Below, one piece after another: positions 25,638 to 37,932 of a DNA stretch of 64,000 bases (position 1 is the stretch's first letter; every line of letters begins with the position of its first letter). The position numbers and the translations under genes are program-made. The stretch comes from VBWE01 sp943372645 (lineage in GTDB: Bacteria > Bacteroidota > Bacteroidia > Palsa-965): positions 1 through 64,000 of the forward strand of contig CALRZN010000012.1 of the NCBI GenBank assembly GCA_943372645.1. Direction: 5' to 3'. The notes beneath the pieces were generated by a model. That model did no database searches and had not been told where the DNA came from. It was given only the letters and a program-made list of their open reading frames with translations.

Positions 25638-25752
25638 GATGTGTAAAGTTAAAATTTTTGCCGGAATTTCGCTGCAAACAGCCTGCCACGTATCGGGTTC
25701 CCGCGCATCGTTTTGGGGAACATGAATATAAGCAGCTATAAAAACAAGCACC

Positions 25753-26460
25753 ATGAACATTCTCATCACCGGCGCATCGCAGGGCATCGGACTCGAAACT
25801 GCCCGGCAGTTGTGCAGTGAAGGCCATACCGTAATAGCTGTTGCCCGTTCCGTGGATAAACTGAACCAGCTGCAGCAGGAAATCGAAATGACCGATTTCC
25901 GGAAACAGCTGCACACCATTCCGTTCGATATTGTGCATGAGTCCATAACCTTACAGTTACTGCCCCGCCTGCAGCATATTATTCCGCATATTGATATACT
26001 TATACATAATGCAGGCCTGCTGGTAAACAAACCGTTTGAGCAGATTACCGAAGAAGAACTGCATGCGGTATATACAACGAACGTGTTTGCCCCGTTCCGG
26101 CTCACACAACAGTTGCTGCCATTACTTAAAGCGGCAGGCAAGGCCCACATACTACATATAAGCAGTATGGGAGCGGTGCAGGGCAGTGCCAAGTTTGCGG
26201 GGCTGTCGGCCTACAGTTCATCCAAAGCGGCCCTGGCCAACTTAACCGAAATGCTTGCGGAAGAATTAAAAGATACCGGCATTAAGGTAAACTGCCTGGC
26301 GCTTGGTGCGGCACAGACTGAAATGCTGGAAACGGCCTTCCCGGGATACAAAGCCCCGCTGTCAGCGGCCGAAATGGGCGAGTTTGTAGGATGGTTTGCG
26401 GTAAACGGGCACCGATTTTTTAATGGAAAGATACTGCCGGTTGCTTTGAGCACACCCTGA
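25753..26460 (+). CDS. Short-chain dehydrogenase/reductase
   Basis: 235 residues of the classical SDR family. Motifs are complete: TGASQGIG (residues 6-13, NAD(P) binding), NAG (86-88), Ser138 and YSSSK with Tyr154 and Lys158. Arg32 after the second strand suggests a preference for NADP(H). The substrate cannot be deduced. It is transcribed alone, upstream of the rRNA promoters. Confidence 0.92.
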   Translation: MNILITGASQGIGLETARQLCSEGHTVIAVARSVDKLNQLQQEIEMTDFRKQLHTIPFDIVHESITLQLLPRLQHIIPHIDILIHNAGLLVNKPFEQITEEELHAVYTTNVFAPFRLTQQLLPLLKAAGKAHILHISSMGAVQGSAKFAGLSAYSSSKAALANLTEMLAEELKDTGIKVNCLALGAAQTEMLETAFPGYKAPLSAAEMGEFVGWFAVNGHRFFNGKILPVALSTP

Positions 26461-26525
26461 GCGTAAAATATTAGTGCTGAAAAACAGCATATTACGATAA
26501 TATTAAGGGAAAATGATGCAAAGTG

Positions 26526-26557
26526 TTTGCAGATCAAATAACCCTATATACATTTGC
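26526..26557 (+). promoter_or_regulatory. rRNA operon promoter P1
   Basis: TTTG (26526-26529) is followed after 19 nt by TACATTTGC (26549-26557). The initially transcribed stretch CCCCCGT and the later GTTCTTTTCAAAAC recur after P2. Confidence 0.75.
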
Positions 26558-26630
26558 ACCCCCGTAAACGCGGGTAGTTCTTTTCAAAACTGGGTGATCA
26601 AAAAGAAATCAGAAAAACTTCTGAAATAAA

Positions 26631-26663
26631 TTTGGTGAATTAAAAAACACCAATTACCTTTGC
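26631..26663 (+). promoter_or_regulatory. rRNA operon promoter P2
   Basis: TTTG (26631-26634), a 20-nt spacer, then TACCTTTGC (26655-26663). Downstream CCCCGT and GTTCTTTTCAACAC mirror the region after P1. Confidence 0.8.
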
Positions 26664-26725
26664 AGCCCCGTTAGGGAAACACGTTCTTTTCAACACGAAA
26701 AATTTTAAAAATATTTTCTTTAAAA

Positions 26726-26757
26726 TTTGGATGATTCAAAAACGTTCGTACCTTTGC
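26726..26757 (+). promoter_or_regulatory. rRNA operon promoter P3
   Basis: TTTG (26726-26729), a 19-nt spacer, then TACCTTTGC (26749-26757), followed by CTCCCGT. It is the promoter nearest to the 16S gene, about 240 nt upstream. Confidence 0.8.
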
Positions 26758-26866
26758 GCTCCCGTTTCAGAAACGACGAGACAACGAAACGAGGACGCAG
26801 AATCACAAAGTTGAAATTTTGAAATGACCTGATTACGCCGGATAAAACCGGTTCATTATATCAGAA

Positions 26867-26884
26867 TGTTCTTTGAAAGATTGG
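26867..26884 (+). promoter_or_regulatory. boxA-like antitermination site before 16S
   Basis: TGTTCTTTGAAAGATTGG resembles the boxA element (TGCTCTTTAACA in E. coli) that loads the Nus antitermination complex. A near copy precedes the 23S gene. Confidence 0.6.
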
Positions 26885-26998
26885 GAAAGGTTTAGAAACA
26901 CACAAACATCCCTTTTAGTCAACGACTAAATTGAGACAAATCTGAGAAATAACGATCCTACCTGTAGAGATACAGAATGAGGGTCAAAGATCAAACTT

Positions 26999-28524
<1,526 letters not shown>

Positions 28525-28683
28525 AGAGCAGGTTTGTTACTTATGGTACTTGTACCATATTGATGAATGTTGTTTCTTGCCTTTCCCTTTTCTTTTACTT
28601 AATTCTTGCGAGATCACACCCAAAACGAGCTCAGTCGAGGCTGGCCTCCCGGGCTATAGGGGAATGCAAATTTATTTGCAAAC

Positions 28684-28757
28684 AGTCCCGTAGCTCAGTT
28701 GGTTAGAGCGCTACACTGATAATGTAGAGGTCAGCGGTTCAACTCCGCTCGGGACTA
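28684..28757 (+). tRNA. tRNA-Ile (GAT anticodon)
   Basis: 74 nt. The acceptor arms AGTCCCG and CGGGACT pair fully, the anticodon stem-loop is CTACACTGATAATGTAG, and the T-arm has GGTTCAACTCC. CCA is not encoded. It sits in the 16S-23S spacer, the common place for tRNA-Ile. Confidence 0.97.
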
Positions 28758-28771
28758 CTAAAACTCGTATT

Positions 28772-28845
28772 GGGGAATTAGCTCAGCTGGCTAGAGCACC
28801 TGCCTTGCACGCAGGGGGTCATCGGTTCGAATCCGTTATTCTCCA
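28772..28845 (+). tRNA. tRNA-Ala (TGC anticodon)
   Basis: 74 nt. Acceptor arms GGGGAAT and ATTCTCC pair with one G-U; the anticodon arm is CCTGCCTTGCACGCAGG and the T-loop GGTTCGAATCC. CCA is not encoded. It lies 14 nt after tRNA-Ile. Confidence 0.97.
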
Positions 28846-28865
28846 CACTTCCTCGCAAGGGAAAA

Positions 28866-28883
28866 AGTTCTTTGACATATTGG
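28866..28883 (+). promoter_or_regulatory. boxA-like antitermination site before 23S
   Basis: AGTTCTTTGACATATTGG, a near copy of the element before 16S at 26867, lies about 35 nt upstream of the 23S gene. Paired boxA sites in the leader and spacer are normal for rRNA operons. Confidence 0.6.
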
Positions 28884-28917
28884 ATAGAGAAAAATAACAG
28901 ATAATTGAAGGTAATTG

Positions 28918-31798
<2,881 letters not shown>

Positions 31799-31865
31799 CA
31801 GCACGCCATCTTCAAAAATCTGATGTTTTTCTCTTCCAATATGTTTTTTATGAAATTGAAGACTC

Positions 31866-31975
31866 ATGGTGGCTATTGCATCGGGGATCACCTCTTCCCA
31901 TATCGAACAGAGAAGTTAAGCCCGATTGCGCAGATGGTACTGCCCTACAAGGTGGGAGAGTATGTCGCTGCCAGT
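31866..31975 (+). rRNA. rrf: 5S ribosomal RNA
   Basis: About 110 nt: TGGTGGCTATTGCATCGGGG at the start, CACCTCTTCCCATATCGAAC, GAGAAGTTAAGCCCG, GATGGTACTGC and GGTGGGAGAGTATGTCGCTG CCAG at the end. It is the last gene of the rRNA operon. Confidence 0.95.
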
Positions 31976-31980
31976 TTTCC

Positions 31981-32020
31981 GAAAAGCTTCGATTCGCAAG
32001 AATCGGAGCTTTTCTTTTTT
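31981..32020 (+). terminator. Intrinsic terminator of the rRNA operon
   Basis: GAAAAGCTTCGATTC (31981-31995) pairs with GAATCGGAGCTTTTC (32000-32014) with one mismatch across a 4-nt loop, and is followed by six T residues. Confidence 0.92.
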
Positions 32021-32071
32021 ATACCAATTTGTATTTCCGCCTGGTATGCTCCCCTTTGCATGATCTTTGTG

Positions 32072-32079
32072 TAAATTCG
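32072..32079 (+). promoter_or_regulatory. Possible -7 box (TAAATTCG) of the porin gene
   Basis: TAAATTCG ends 8 nt before the ATG at 32088. An alternative, GATCTTTG at 32062-32069, has a non-consensus first base. Confidence 0.35.
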
Positions 32080-32087
32080 CACATCGT

Positions 32088-34037
32088 ATGAGTTCAGCCA
32101 CCCGTTTCGTTTTCCTGGTACTGCTTGCAGTTGCTTCCGGCATCCCGCTTTCGGCGCAGAACAAATCAAAAAAAGATACCGTAATCCCTCCCGTCGATTC
32201 CACAAAGTTTTTCTCATTCAATGAATACGATTTTCTTATCCACGTAATCGATAAGAAAAATATTCCCGGTACCCTCAACGGCGTTACCACCTACCGCCCC
32301 ACACAGGCCGGGCTCGGTAACCTCGGCCAGCCCGAAAAAAACCTTTCCCTATACAGCCTGCCCGAACCGGGCTTCAATCGTGGCCGCGAATACTTCGATT
32401 TTTTTGGATACGATAACGACCGCCGCAAAACATTTTACGATGTGCAGCGCCCGTACACTAACATCACCGCCGTACTCGGACAAAAGCAGGAACAGTTTGT
32501 GCGCATCACCCACGCGCAGAATTTCAGCAAACGGTTTAACCTCGCGTTCGGTTTTAACCGCAACCGCTCCGAAGGATTTTACCTGCGGCAGCAGGTGGAC
32601 AACACGTCCCTTTTCCTGTCGTCGTTTTACCGTTCGCGGAGTAACCGCTACAGCCTGCTGTTTTATACGTACTGGAAAACCGCAACGTGCGCTGAAAACG
32701 GCGGCATTGCAAATGACAGCACGTTTGAAGAAAACCCGGCGTTCAACCGGCAGCTCATCGGTGTAAACCTGGCGCAGGCCGAAACATTTATCCGCCGCCG
32801 TGGTGTGTGGGCCAAACAATATTTTGCCTTCGGAGAACCATTTCCGGATAAACTGCAGGATACCACGCAGAAACGGAAAAGCATTGAACCACGCTCCGCA
32901 TTGTTTATAATTACGTCCCTCGAAGACCGCGATTTTCAGTACACGGACAAAGATCCGACAAGCGGTTTTTATTCCACCATTTACAACGATTCTACATTAA
33001 CCAATGATTCCACGCACCTGCTGAAGCTCGATAACAGCTTCGGCTGGCAACTGCTCGGCGTCCGGAATTTTTATACCGATTACAAACCCTCCGTAATTTT
33101 AAGTGCAGGCCATCAGGGCGGACACATCTGGCAGGATACGATAACGGCCAATTTTTCCGATATCTATCTCCAGGGAAATATTGAACTCCGCAATCCATAT
33201 TTCAGTTTCCGGAAAATAATAAATGCCGACAGCACGCCCGGAATCGAATACCAAAGCGGATTTACAGGCGCTGCGCGCATCCGTTACATTGCAGCCGGTA
33301 CTCATGCGGGCGATTTTACAGCCCTGCTGAAACTGGCGTATAATTTTACAAACCAAAACAGGCTTGGCATTACTGCCGACTTTACACAGCGCAAACCCGA
33401 ATGGCTGTACATGCACTATTCCGGTAATCACTACCGCTGGCTGAATGATTTTCAGCAAACCGGTTTAACACGCATCACGCTGGAAGAAGAAGTGCTACCG
33501 GCCCGTTTAAAACTGGGTGGAACAATGTCTATTTACAGCAATCCGGTTTATTTTGATACCGTAGCATTACCGGCACAGTTGAACGGATCAGTAACCGGTT
33601 ACACGCTTTTCCTGCAGCACCTGCTTCACCTCAACTGGTTTAACCTGCAGAGTACCGTGCTGTACAACCAGCTGCCCGAATCGTCTGTAATCCGCCTGCC
33701 GGCGCTGACGCTTCGCCATTCTATGTTTGCAGAATTGACCCCGAAAAAACGGCCGCTGAAAATTCAGATGGGTATTGATGTGTTTTACTGCACAAAATAT
33801 TTTGCAGATGATTACATGCCCAATACCTCGCAGTTTTTCCTGCAGAACAAACGCGAACTCGGAAACTATCCGTACCTCGATTTCTGGATAAGCATGAAAA
33901 TCCGCTCAGTGCGCCTGTTTGTGAAACTGGATCATTTTAACTCCGGCCTGATGGGGAATACCTATTACATGGTGCCGCACTATCCGCAGAATGACCGGGC
34001 GGTGAAGTTTGGTGTAAGCTGGACGTTTAACGATTAG
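32088..34037 (+). CDS. Putative porin (Porin_10-like) of Bacteroidota
   Basis: 649 residues from the ATG at 32088. A signal peptide ends GIPLSAQ (about residue 24). The N-terminal region (DEYDFLIHVID-like segment, GNLGQP, YDVQRPYTNITAVLGQKQEQ and THAQNFSKRFNLAFGF) matches the Bacteroidota putative-porin family, followed by many amphipathic beta strands and a C-terminal VKFGVSWTFND strand. It is predicted to form an outer-membrane barrel. The gene is alone, just downstream of the rRNA terminator, and ends at an intergenic repeat. Confidence 0.87.
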   Translation: MSSATRFVFLVLLAVASGIPLSAQNKSKKDTVIPPVDSTKFFSFNEYDFLIHVIDKKNIPGTLNGVTTYRPTQAGLGNLGQPEKNLSLYSLPEPGFNRGREYFDFFGYDNDRRKTFYDVQRPYTNITAVLGQKQEQFVRITHAQNFSKRFNLAFGFNRNRSEGFYLRQQVDNTSLFLSSFYRSRSNRYSLLFYTYWKTATCAENGGIANDSTFEENPAFNRQLIGVNLAQAETFIRRRGVWAKQYFAFGEPFPDKLQDTTQKRKSIEPRSALFIITSLEDRDFQYTDKDPTSGFYSTIYNDSTLTNDSTHLLKLDNSFGWQLLGVRNFYTDYKPSVILSAGHQGGHIWQDTITANFSDIYLQGNIELRNPYFSFRKIINADSTPGIEYQSGFTGAARIRYIAAGTHAGDFTALLKLAYNFTNQNRLGITADFTQRKPEWLYMHYSGNHYRWLNDFQQTGLTRITLEEEVLPARLKLGGTMSIYSNPVYFDTVALPAQLNGSVTGYTLFLQHLLHLNWFNLQSTVLYNQLPESSVIRLPALTLRHSMFAELTPKKRPLKIQMGIDVFYCTKYFADDYMPNTSQFFLQNKRELGNYPYLDFWISMKIRSVRLFVKLDHFNSGLMGNTYYMVPHYPQNDRAVKFGVSWTFND

Positions 34038-34061
34038 TTGCGATACGTAAACCAGGAAGTT

Positions 34062-34223
34062 AGTGGATTTAGTGGCAGTGGCAGGCAGCAGTGGCAGTCG
34101 AGAACAGTGATGTAAGATCGTATTAAACCTGTTCTCGACTGCCGCTCGAACTGACGGTAAATCGTTTATCAGCAATAGTTCGCAGAATATTGACTGCCGC
34201 TGCCAACTGCCACTGCCACTAAT
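34062..34223. repeat. Composite hairpin repeat: family A arms with a family B core
   Basis: The left part (AGTGGCAGTGGCAGG and GCAGTGGCAGTCG, 34071-34101) and the right part (CTGCCAACTGCCACTGCCAC, 34202-34221) are family A arms. Between them lies a family B stem: GGCAGTCGAGAACAG (34094-34108) pairs with CTGTTCTCGACTGCC (34130-34144), and the right arm continues GCTCGAACTGACG exactly as in the element at 54178. The left B arm has been replaced by A sequence. This gap holds no gene. Confidence 0.8.
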
Positions 34224-34254
34224 TATAGGATCATCAAAGAAAAGGGAGCTTTAT

Positions 34255-35520
34255 TTATTTTAAAATCCCGGTCGAAACCAATTCCCCCATCACAATCTGC
34301 GTAGCTCCTGCATTTGATTTTACAAAATCGCGCGCCTGCGCACCGGCGGTGGCCAGTTTTTGCGGATCGTTAAGCAGATTATTCAATTGCGCTGCAAATG
34401 TTTTGCTGTCGGAATAAGTAAAACCGGCGCCGTTTTTCAGCAGCGCTTTTGCTTCGTTAAACTTTTCGAAATTGGGACCGAACAGCACCGGCATGCCCCA
34501 TACGGCAGCCTCCAGCGTGTTGTGTATGCCCGCCCCGAATCCCCCGCCGATACAGGCGATTTGTCCATAACGGTACAGCGACGATAACATGCCCACGTTA
34601 TCAATAACGAGCACACGCGCGGCTGCGGCGCTTGCTGCATCAGCCTGCGAAAAACGCACAATACTTCCGGCATCCTGCAAACTGCTGCATTTGCGGAAGC
34701 GTGCGATTACTGCGTTGATTTTTTCATCGCCAATTTCGTGCGGAGCGATAAGCAGTTTTACTTCCGTATTCGTATTCAGAAAATCAACGAGCAGTTCTTC
34801 ATCCGGCGGCCAGGAACTGCCAGCAACAAGTACACGATGCCCATCGGCAAACGCACCGGCCAGCGGAATTTCTTTTGCACCGGCGGCAATCTGCAGCACA
34901 CGGTCAAATCGGGTATCACCACTGAACAGCGCTTTTACACCGCTTATCGTCTGCACGCGTTTCAGCGAATCATCATCCTGTGCGAAAAGGACCGCATACC
35001 CCTGCAACGCCTTGCGGAACCAGTTTCCATACCATTTGAAAAAAGGCTGCCGCTCGCGGAAAATGCCCGATACGAGGTAATGCGGAATGTTACGTTTGCG
35101 CAATGCTTCCAGGTGAAAATACCAGAATTCATACTTCACAAAAAATGCAGCAACCGGCTTCGTGATTTCCAGGAAACGTTGTGCATGTGCGGGTGTGTCC
35201 GAAGGCATGTAACACACGTAATCGGCACCTGCGTAATTTTTACGCACTTCGTATCCCGAAGGCGAGAAAAACGTGAGCAGGATGCGGTAGTGCGGATAAC
35301 GGCTGCGGATCTCTTCCATCAGCGGGCGGCCCTGTTCAAACTCACCGAGCGATGCACAATGAAACCAGAGCGTGAGTTTGTTTTCAGCGAAGGCGTTCTC
35401 CAGTTCCGGGAACAGGTTTTTGCGTCCCTGTTGCCAGCGTTTTGCTTTCGCATGAAACGAAGCCGCAAGGAAAAATCCGAGCCGGAAAAGTGCGATACCG
35501 ATGAAATAGAAAACGCGCAT
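34255..35520 (-). CDS. waaA: 3-deoxy-D-manno-octulosonic acid (Kdo) transferase
   Basis: 421 residues, the usual length for WaaA/KdtA (GT30). It transfers Kdo from CMP-Kdo to the lipid A precursor at the inner membrane. An N-terminal membrane-associated segment (about 3-20) is followed by the GT-B acceptor half with HCASLGEFEQG (the Glu is the conserved catalytic residue), and the donor half with VIDNVGMLSSLYRYGQIACI and GGGFGAGIHNTLEAAVWG. It is encoded alone on the minus strand; no other LPS core gene adjoins it. Confidence 0.95.
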   Translation of the reverse strand: MRVFYFIGIALFRLGFFLAASFHAKAKRWQQGRKNLFPELENAFAENKLTLWFHCASLGEFEQGRPLMEEIRSRYPHYRILLTFFSPSGYEVRKNYAGADYVCYMPSDTPAHAQRFLEITKPVAAFFVKYEFWYFHLEALRKRNIPHYLVSGIFRERQPFFKWYGNWFRKALQGYAVLFAQDDDSLKRVQTISGVKALFSGDTRFDRVLQIAAGAKEIPLAGAFADGHRVLVAGSSWPPDEELLVDFLNTNTEVKLLIAPHEIGDEKINAVIARFRKCSSLQDAGSIVRFSQADAASAAAARVLVIDNVGMLSSLYRYGQIACIGGGFGAGIHNTLEAAVWGMPVLFGPNFEKFNEAKALLKNGAGFTYSDSKTFAAQLNNLLNDPQKLATAGAQARDFVKSNAGATQIVMGELVSTGILK

Positions 35521-35608
35521 CAGGAAACTGTTACAGCGAAACTAAACAAAAGCACCGCAACCCCGAAAAACAAGGGGAGGAGTTTATTCACGCCCGGAGG
35601 CTCATAAA

Positions 35609-36367
35609 TCAGTTGTAGTAATACTGCCGTTCCTGCCGTTTATACAGCGGAAGCACCCAGCCCACGCGGAAACCGTAGAGCAGGTCGGTGCGCTGGCGGG
35701 TATCGGCGGCCATCTGGTCGAAATTCCACGAGCGCATACTTTTTGTAAAATTCTGCGAAAGATCGAAGCCTCCATAAAAGTTTACCAGGCGGCTTTTGCT
35801 CATGAACCAGTAGCCCACAAACTCAGAAACGGCGAGGCCACCGGTGAGGCGGTCGTACCCTTTTTTGTAATCGCCGCGCACCTGGGGAGCACGATTGCCC
35901 ACATCCTCAATTCGTATTTTGTGGTAAATGCCGCCAAGCCCACCCATGAGCAGGATGCCGGAATTTTTATTCGGAGCAAGTACCGGGAACAATTTTCCGC
36001 CGTAAAATGAAAGATTCATGCCGCGTTCGTAAAAACGGATCTGCGCATAGGTGCCTTCCTGGTCAATCACAAAACTGTCAACCGTTGAAATGCCCAGGAG
36101 CATGGTGTTTTCTTTCACCTTGTCGCCAAACATATACGACCATTGGCCGCCGTAAAACCAGTTTTTTTTGTTTTTGTAAATCACTGCAAGCCCCACGTTC
36201 GAGTTCACCCCGAACCGGTCGGCCATATCGCCGCCCGGAAGCTGGAATGCGTAACTGCCGATAATGCAAAGGCTTTTGTTAATAGAGTCTTTGACATTGA
36301 GCTTCACCTGGGCCTGCGAAAAGGCCGGGAACAGGAAAAGCAGGAGCAGCAGGCGGAATTTGTTCAT
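35609..36367 (-). CDS. Hypothetical exported protein, outer-membrane barrel-like
   Basis: 252 residues from the ATG at 36367. A signal peptide (about 1-19, LFLFPAFSQAQ) precedes strands such as SYAFQLPGGDMADRF, SNVGLAVIYKNKKNWFYGGQWSYMF-type segments and GILLMGGLGGIYHK, typical of a small beta barrel. No established family name is recognised, although the pattern recurs in Bacteroidota. A TATCTTTG box lies 6 nt upstream of the ATG. It is 88 nt upstream (on the minus strand) of the Kdo transferase gene and may be cotranscribed with it. Confidence 0.75.
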   Translation of the reverse strand: MNKFRLLLLLFLFPAFSQAQVKLNVKDSINKSLCIIGSYAFQLPGGDMADRFGVNSNVGLAVIYKNKKNWFYGGQWSYMFGDKVKENTMLLGISTVDSFVIDQEGTYAQIRFYERGMNLSFYGGKLFPVLAPNKNSGILLMGGLGGIYHKIRIEDVGNRAPQVRGDYKKGYDRLTGGLAVSEFVGYWFMSKSRLVNFYGGFDLSQNFTKSMRSWNFDQMAADTRQRTDLLYGFRVGWVLPLYKRQERQYYYN

Positions 36368-36373
36368 ACCCTG

Positions 36374-36381
36374 CAAAGATA
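36374..36381 (-). promoter_or_regulatory. Putative -7 box (TATCTTTG) of the 36367 gene
   Basis: Minus-strand TATCTTTG separated by 6 nt (CAGGGT) from the ATG, another near-leaderless arrangement. Confidence 0.5.
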
Positions 36382-36514
36382 CGTTCTTTCAAAGACCGGC
36401 TTTTGTCAGTTGTTTTAAAAAAGCGACCAGTTGTGAATCTTCTGCGGTAAAATGATCTTTTAAAATAGAAAGCAGGCAAAATGAAGTATCTGTAAAATAA
36501 CTCCTGGGCGGAGT

Positions 36515-36622
36515 TTGCAGTCGGCAGTCAGGCAGTTTGCAGTCTGCCCATATTTCAGAATATGATGCAGTTACTTAAGTTTTCCACCGCCGCAAACAGC
36601 CACTGCCACTAAGTATAGGATG
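36515..36622. repeat. Intergenic repeat related to families A and C
   Basis: The left part has GAGTTTGCAGTCGGCAGTC and CAGGCAGTTTGCAGTCTG; the core TATTTCAGAATATGATGCAG resembles the family A core at 3014; the right end CCACTGCCACTAAGTATAGG matches the right end of the element at 34062 (CCACTGCCACTAATTATAGG). Arms here are degenerate. It lies in the 409-nt divergent gap before the wbpE-like gene, which otherwise holds only that gene's promoter. Confidence 0.6.
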
Positions 36623-36744
36623 CTGAATTTATACGATCATAATAAAACTACCGGCAAATAACCGCCTGATTAAAAGTTGCTGCGAATAACCAATCCCGGG
36701 CGAAATGCAGCCAGATACGGAGGCCGGAATAGGGCAAAAATGAC

Positions 36745-36752
36745 TATATTCG
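36745..36752 (+). promoter_or_regulatory. -7 box (TATATTCG) of the wbpE-like/ugd unit
   Basis: TATATTCG lies 24 nt before the ATG at 36777, the TTCG variant of the consensus. Confidence 0.5.
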
Positions 36753-36776
36753 CAGGCTTAAATCAACAGCATTGCC

Positions 36777-37919
36777 ATGGAGCAACTCACCCGCAAAATC
36801 CAGATGGTTGATCTGGTCGCACAATATGAAAAAATCCAGCCCGAAATTGACGCGGCTGTCATCAATGTTATCCGTTCATCGGCCTTTATCAACGGTCCGG
36901 AAGTAAAAGCCTTCCAGGCCGAACTGGAGGCCTACCTCGGAGCGAAGCACGTTATTCCCTGTGCCAACGGAACCGATGCCCTGCAGATTGCCATGATGGC
37001 CCTCGGCCTCAAACCCGGCGACGAGGTTATCACGGCCAGCTTTACCTACGTGGCTACCGCGGAAGTAATTGCCCTGCTCGGTTTAACACCGGTGCTGGTG
37101 GATGTATATCCCGGTACATTCGATATTGACATCGAAGCCATTGAAAAAGCCATCACACCCGCTACCAAAGCCATTGTGCCCGTGCACCTGTTCGGCCAGT
37201 GTGCCGACATGGAGCGCATTATGGCCCTCGCGAAAAAACACAACCTTTTTGTTATTGAAGATACCGCCCAGGCCATTGGTGCAGATTACACCTTTGCGGA
37301 CGGCACCAAAAAGAAAGCAGGCACCATCGGCCACATCGGCTGCACTTCATTTTTCCCTTCGAAAAACTTAGGCTGTTACGGCGACGGCGGCGCGATGTTT
37401 ACCAACGACGATGCGCTCGACAAATCGATGCGCATGATTGCAAACCACGGCCAGAGCGTGCAGTATTACCACGATTCGATTGGTGTAAACTCGCGCCTCG
37501 ACAGTATCCAGGCGGCCATCCTGCGCATCAAATTGCGTTCGCTCGACGAATATGCTGCGGCCCGTAATTTTGCCGCAAACTATTACGACAAGGCGTTTGC
37601 AGGCAACACAAAAATTACCACACCGGCGCGCGCAAAAAACAGCACGCATGTGTTTCACCAGTACACGCTGCAGCTGCACGGTGTTGACCGCCAGCAACTG
37701 CGCGATTTCCTGGCGACAAAAAATATTCCGAGCATGATTTATTACCCGGTGCCGCTCCATTTTCAGAAAGCATATACCAGCGAACGCTATAAGGCCGGCG
37801 ATTTCCCGGTTACCGAGGCGCTGTGTGCCTGCGTGCTTTCGTTACCGATGCACAGCGAACTGGATGAAGCCACACTGGCTTACATCACCGGCAGCGTGCT
37901 TGAATTTGTAAATAAGTAA
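36777..37919 (+). CDS. wbpE: PLP-dependent sugar aminotransferase, WbpE-like (DegT/DnrJ/EryC1/StrS family)
   Basis: 380 residues. It resembles Pseudomonas WbpE, which aminates UDP-2-acetamido-2-deoxy-3-oxo-glucuronate at C3 with glutamate as donor. Shared segments are CANGTDALQIAMMALG, PGDEVITASFTYVATAE and FFPSKNLGCYGDGGA, in which Lys196 is the Schiff-base lysine, and GVNSRLDSIQAAIL. Downstream WbpD-, WbpB- and WbpA-like genes (44404-47330) support this substrate. It lies 13 nt before ugd. The specific substrate is inferred; the family is certain. Confidence 0.88.
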   Translation: MEQLTRKIQMVDLVAQYEKIQPEIDAAVINVIRSSAFINGPEVKAFQAELEAYLGAKHVIPCANGTDALQIAMMALGLKPGDEVITASFTYVATAEVIALLGLTPVLVDVYPGTFDIDIEAIEKAITPATKAIVPVHLFGQCADMERIMALAKKHNLFVIEDTAQAIGADYTFADGTKKKAGTIGHIGCTSFFPSKNLGCYGDGGAMFTNDDALDKSMRMIANHGQSVQYYHDSIGVNSRLDSIQAAILRIKLRSLDEYAAARNFAANYYDKAFAGNTKITTPARAKNSTHVFHQYTLQLHGVDRQQLRDFLATKNIPSMIYYPVPLHFQKAYTSERYKAGDFPVTEALCACVLSLPMHSELDEATLAYITGSVLEFVNK

Positions 37920-37932
37920 TTCCGAACTCACA

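Noticed and set aside
25638..26192. N-terminal extension of the gene at 25089
   Set aside because: The extra 185 codons are antisense to the SDR gene, and a good signal peptide begins at the ATG at 25637.
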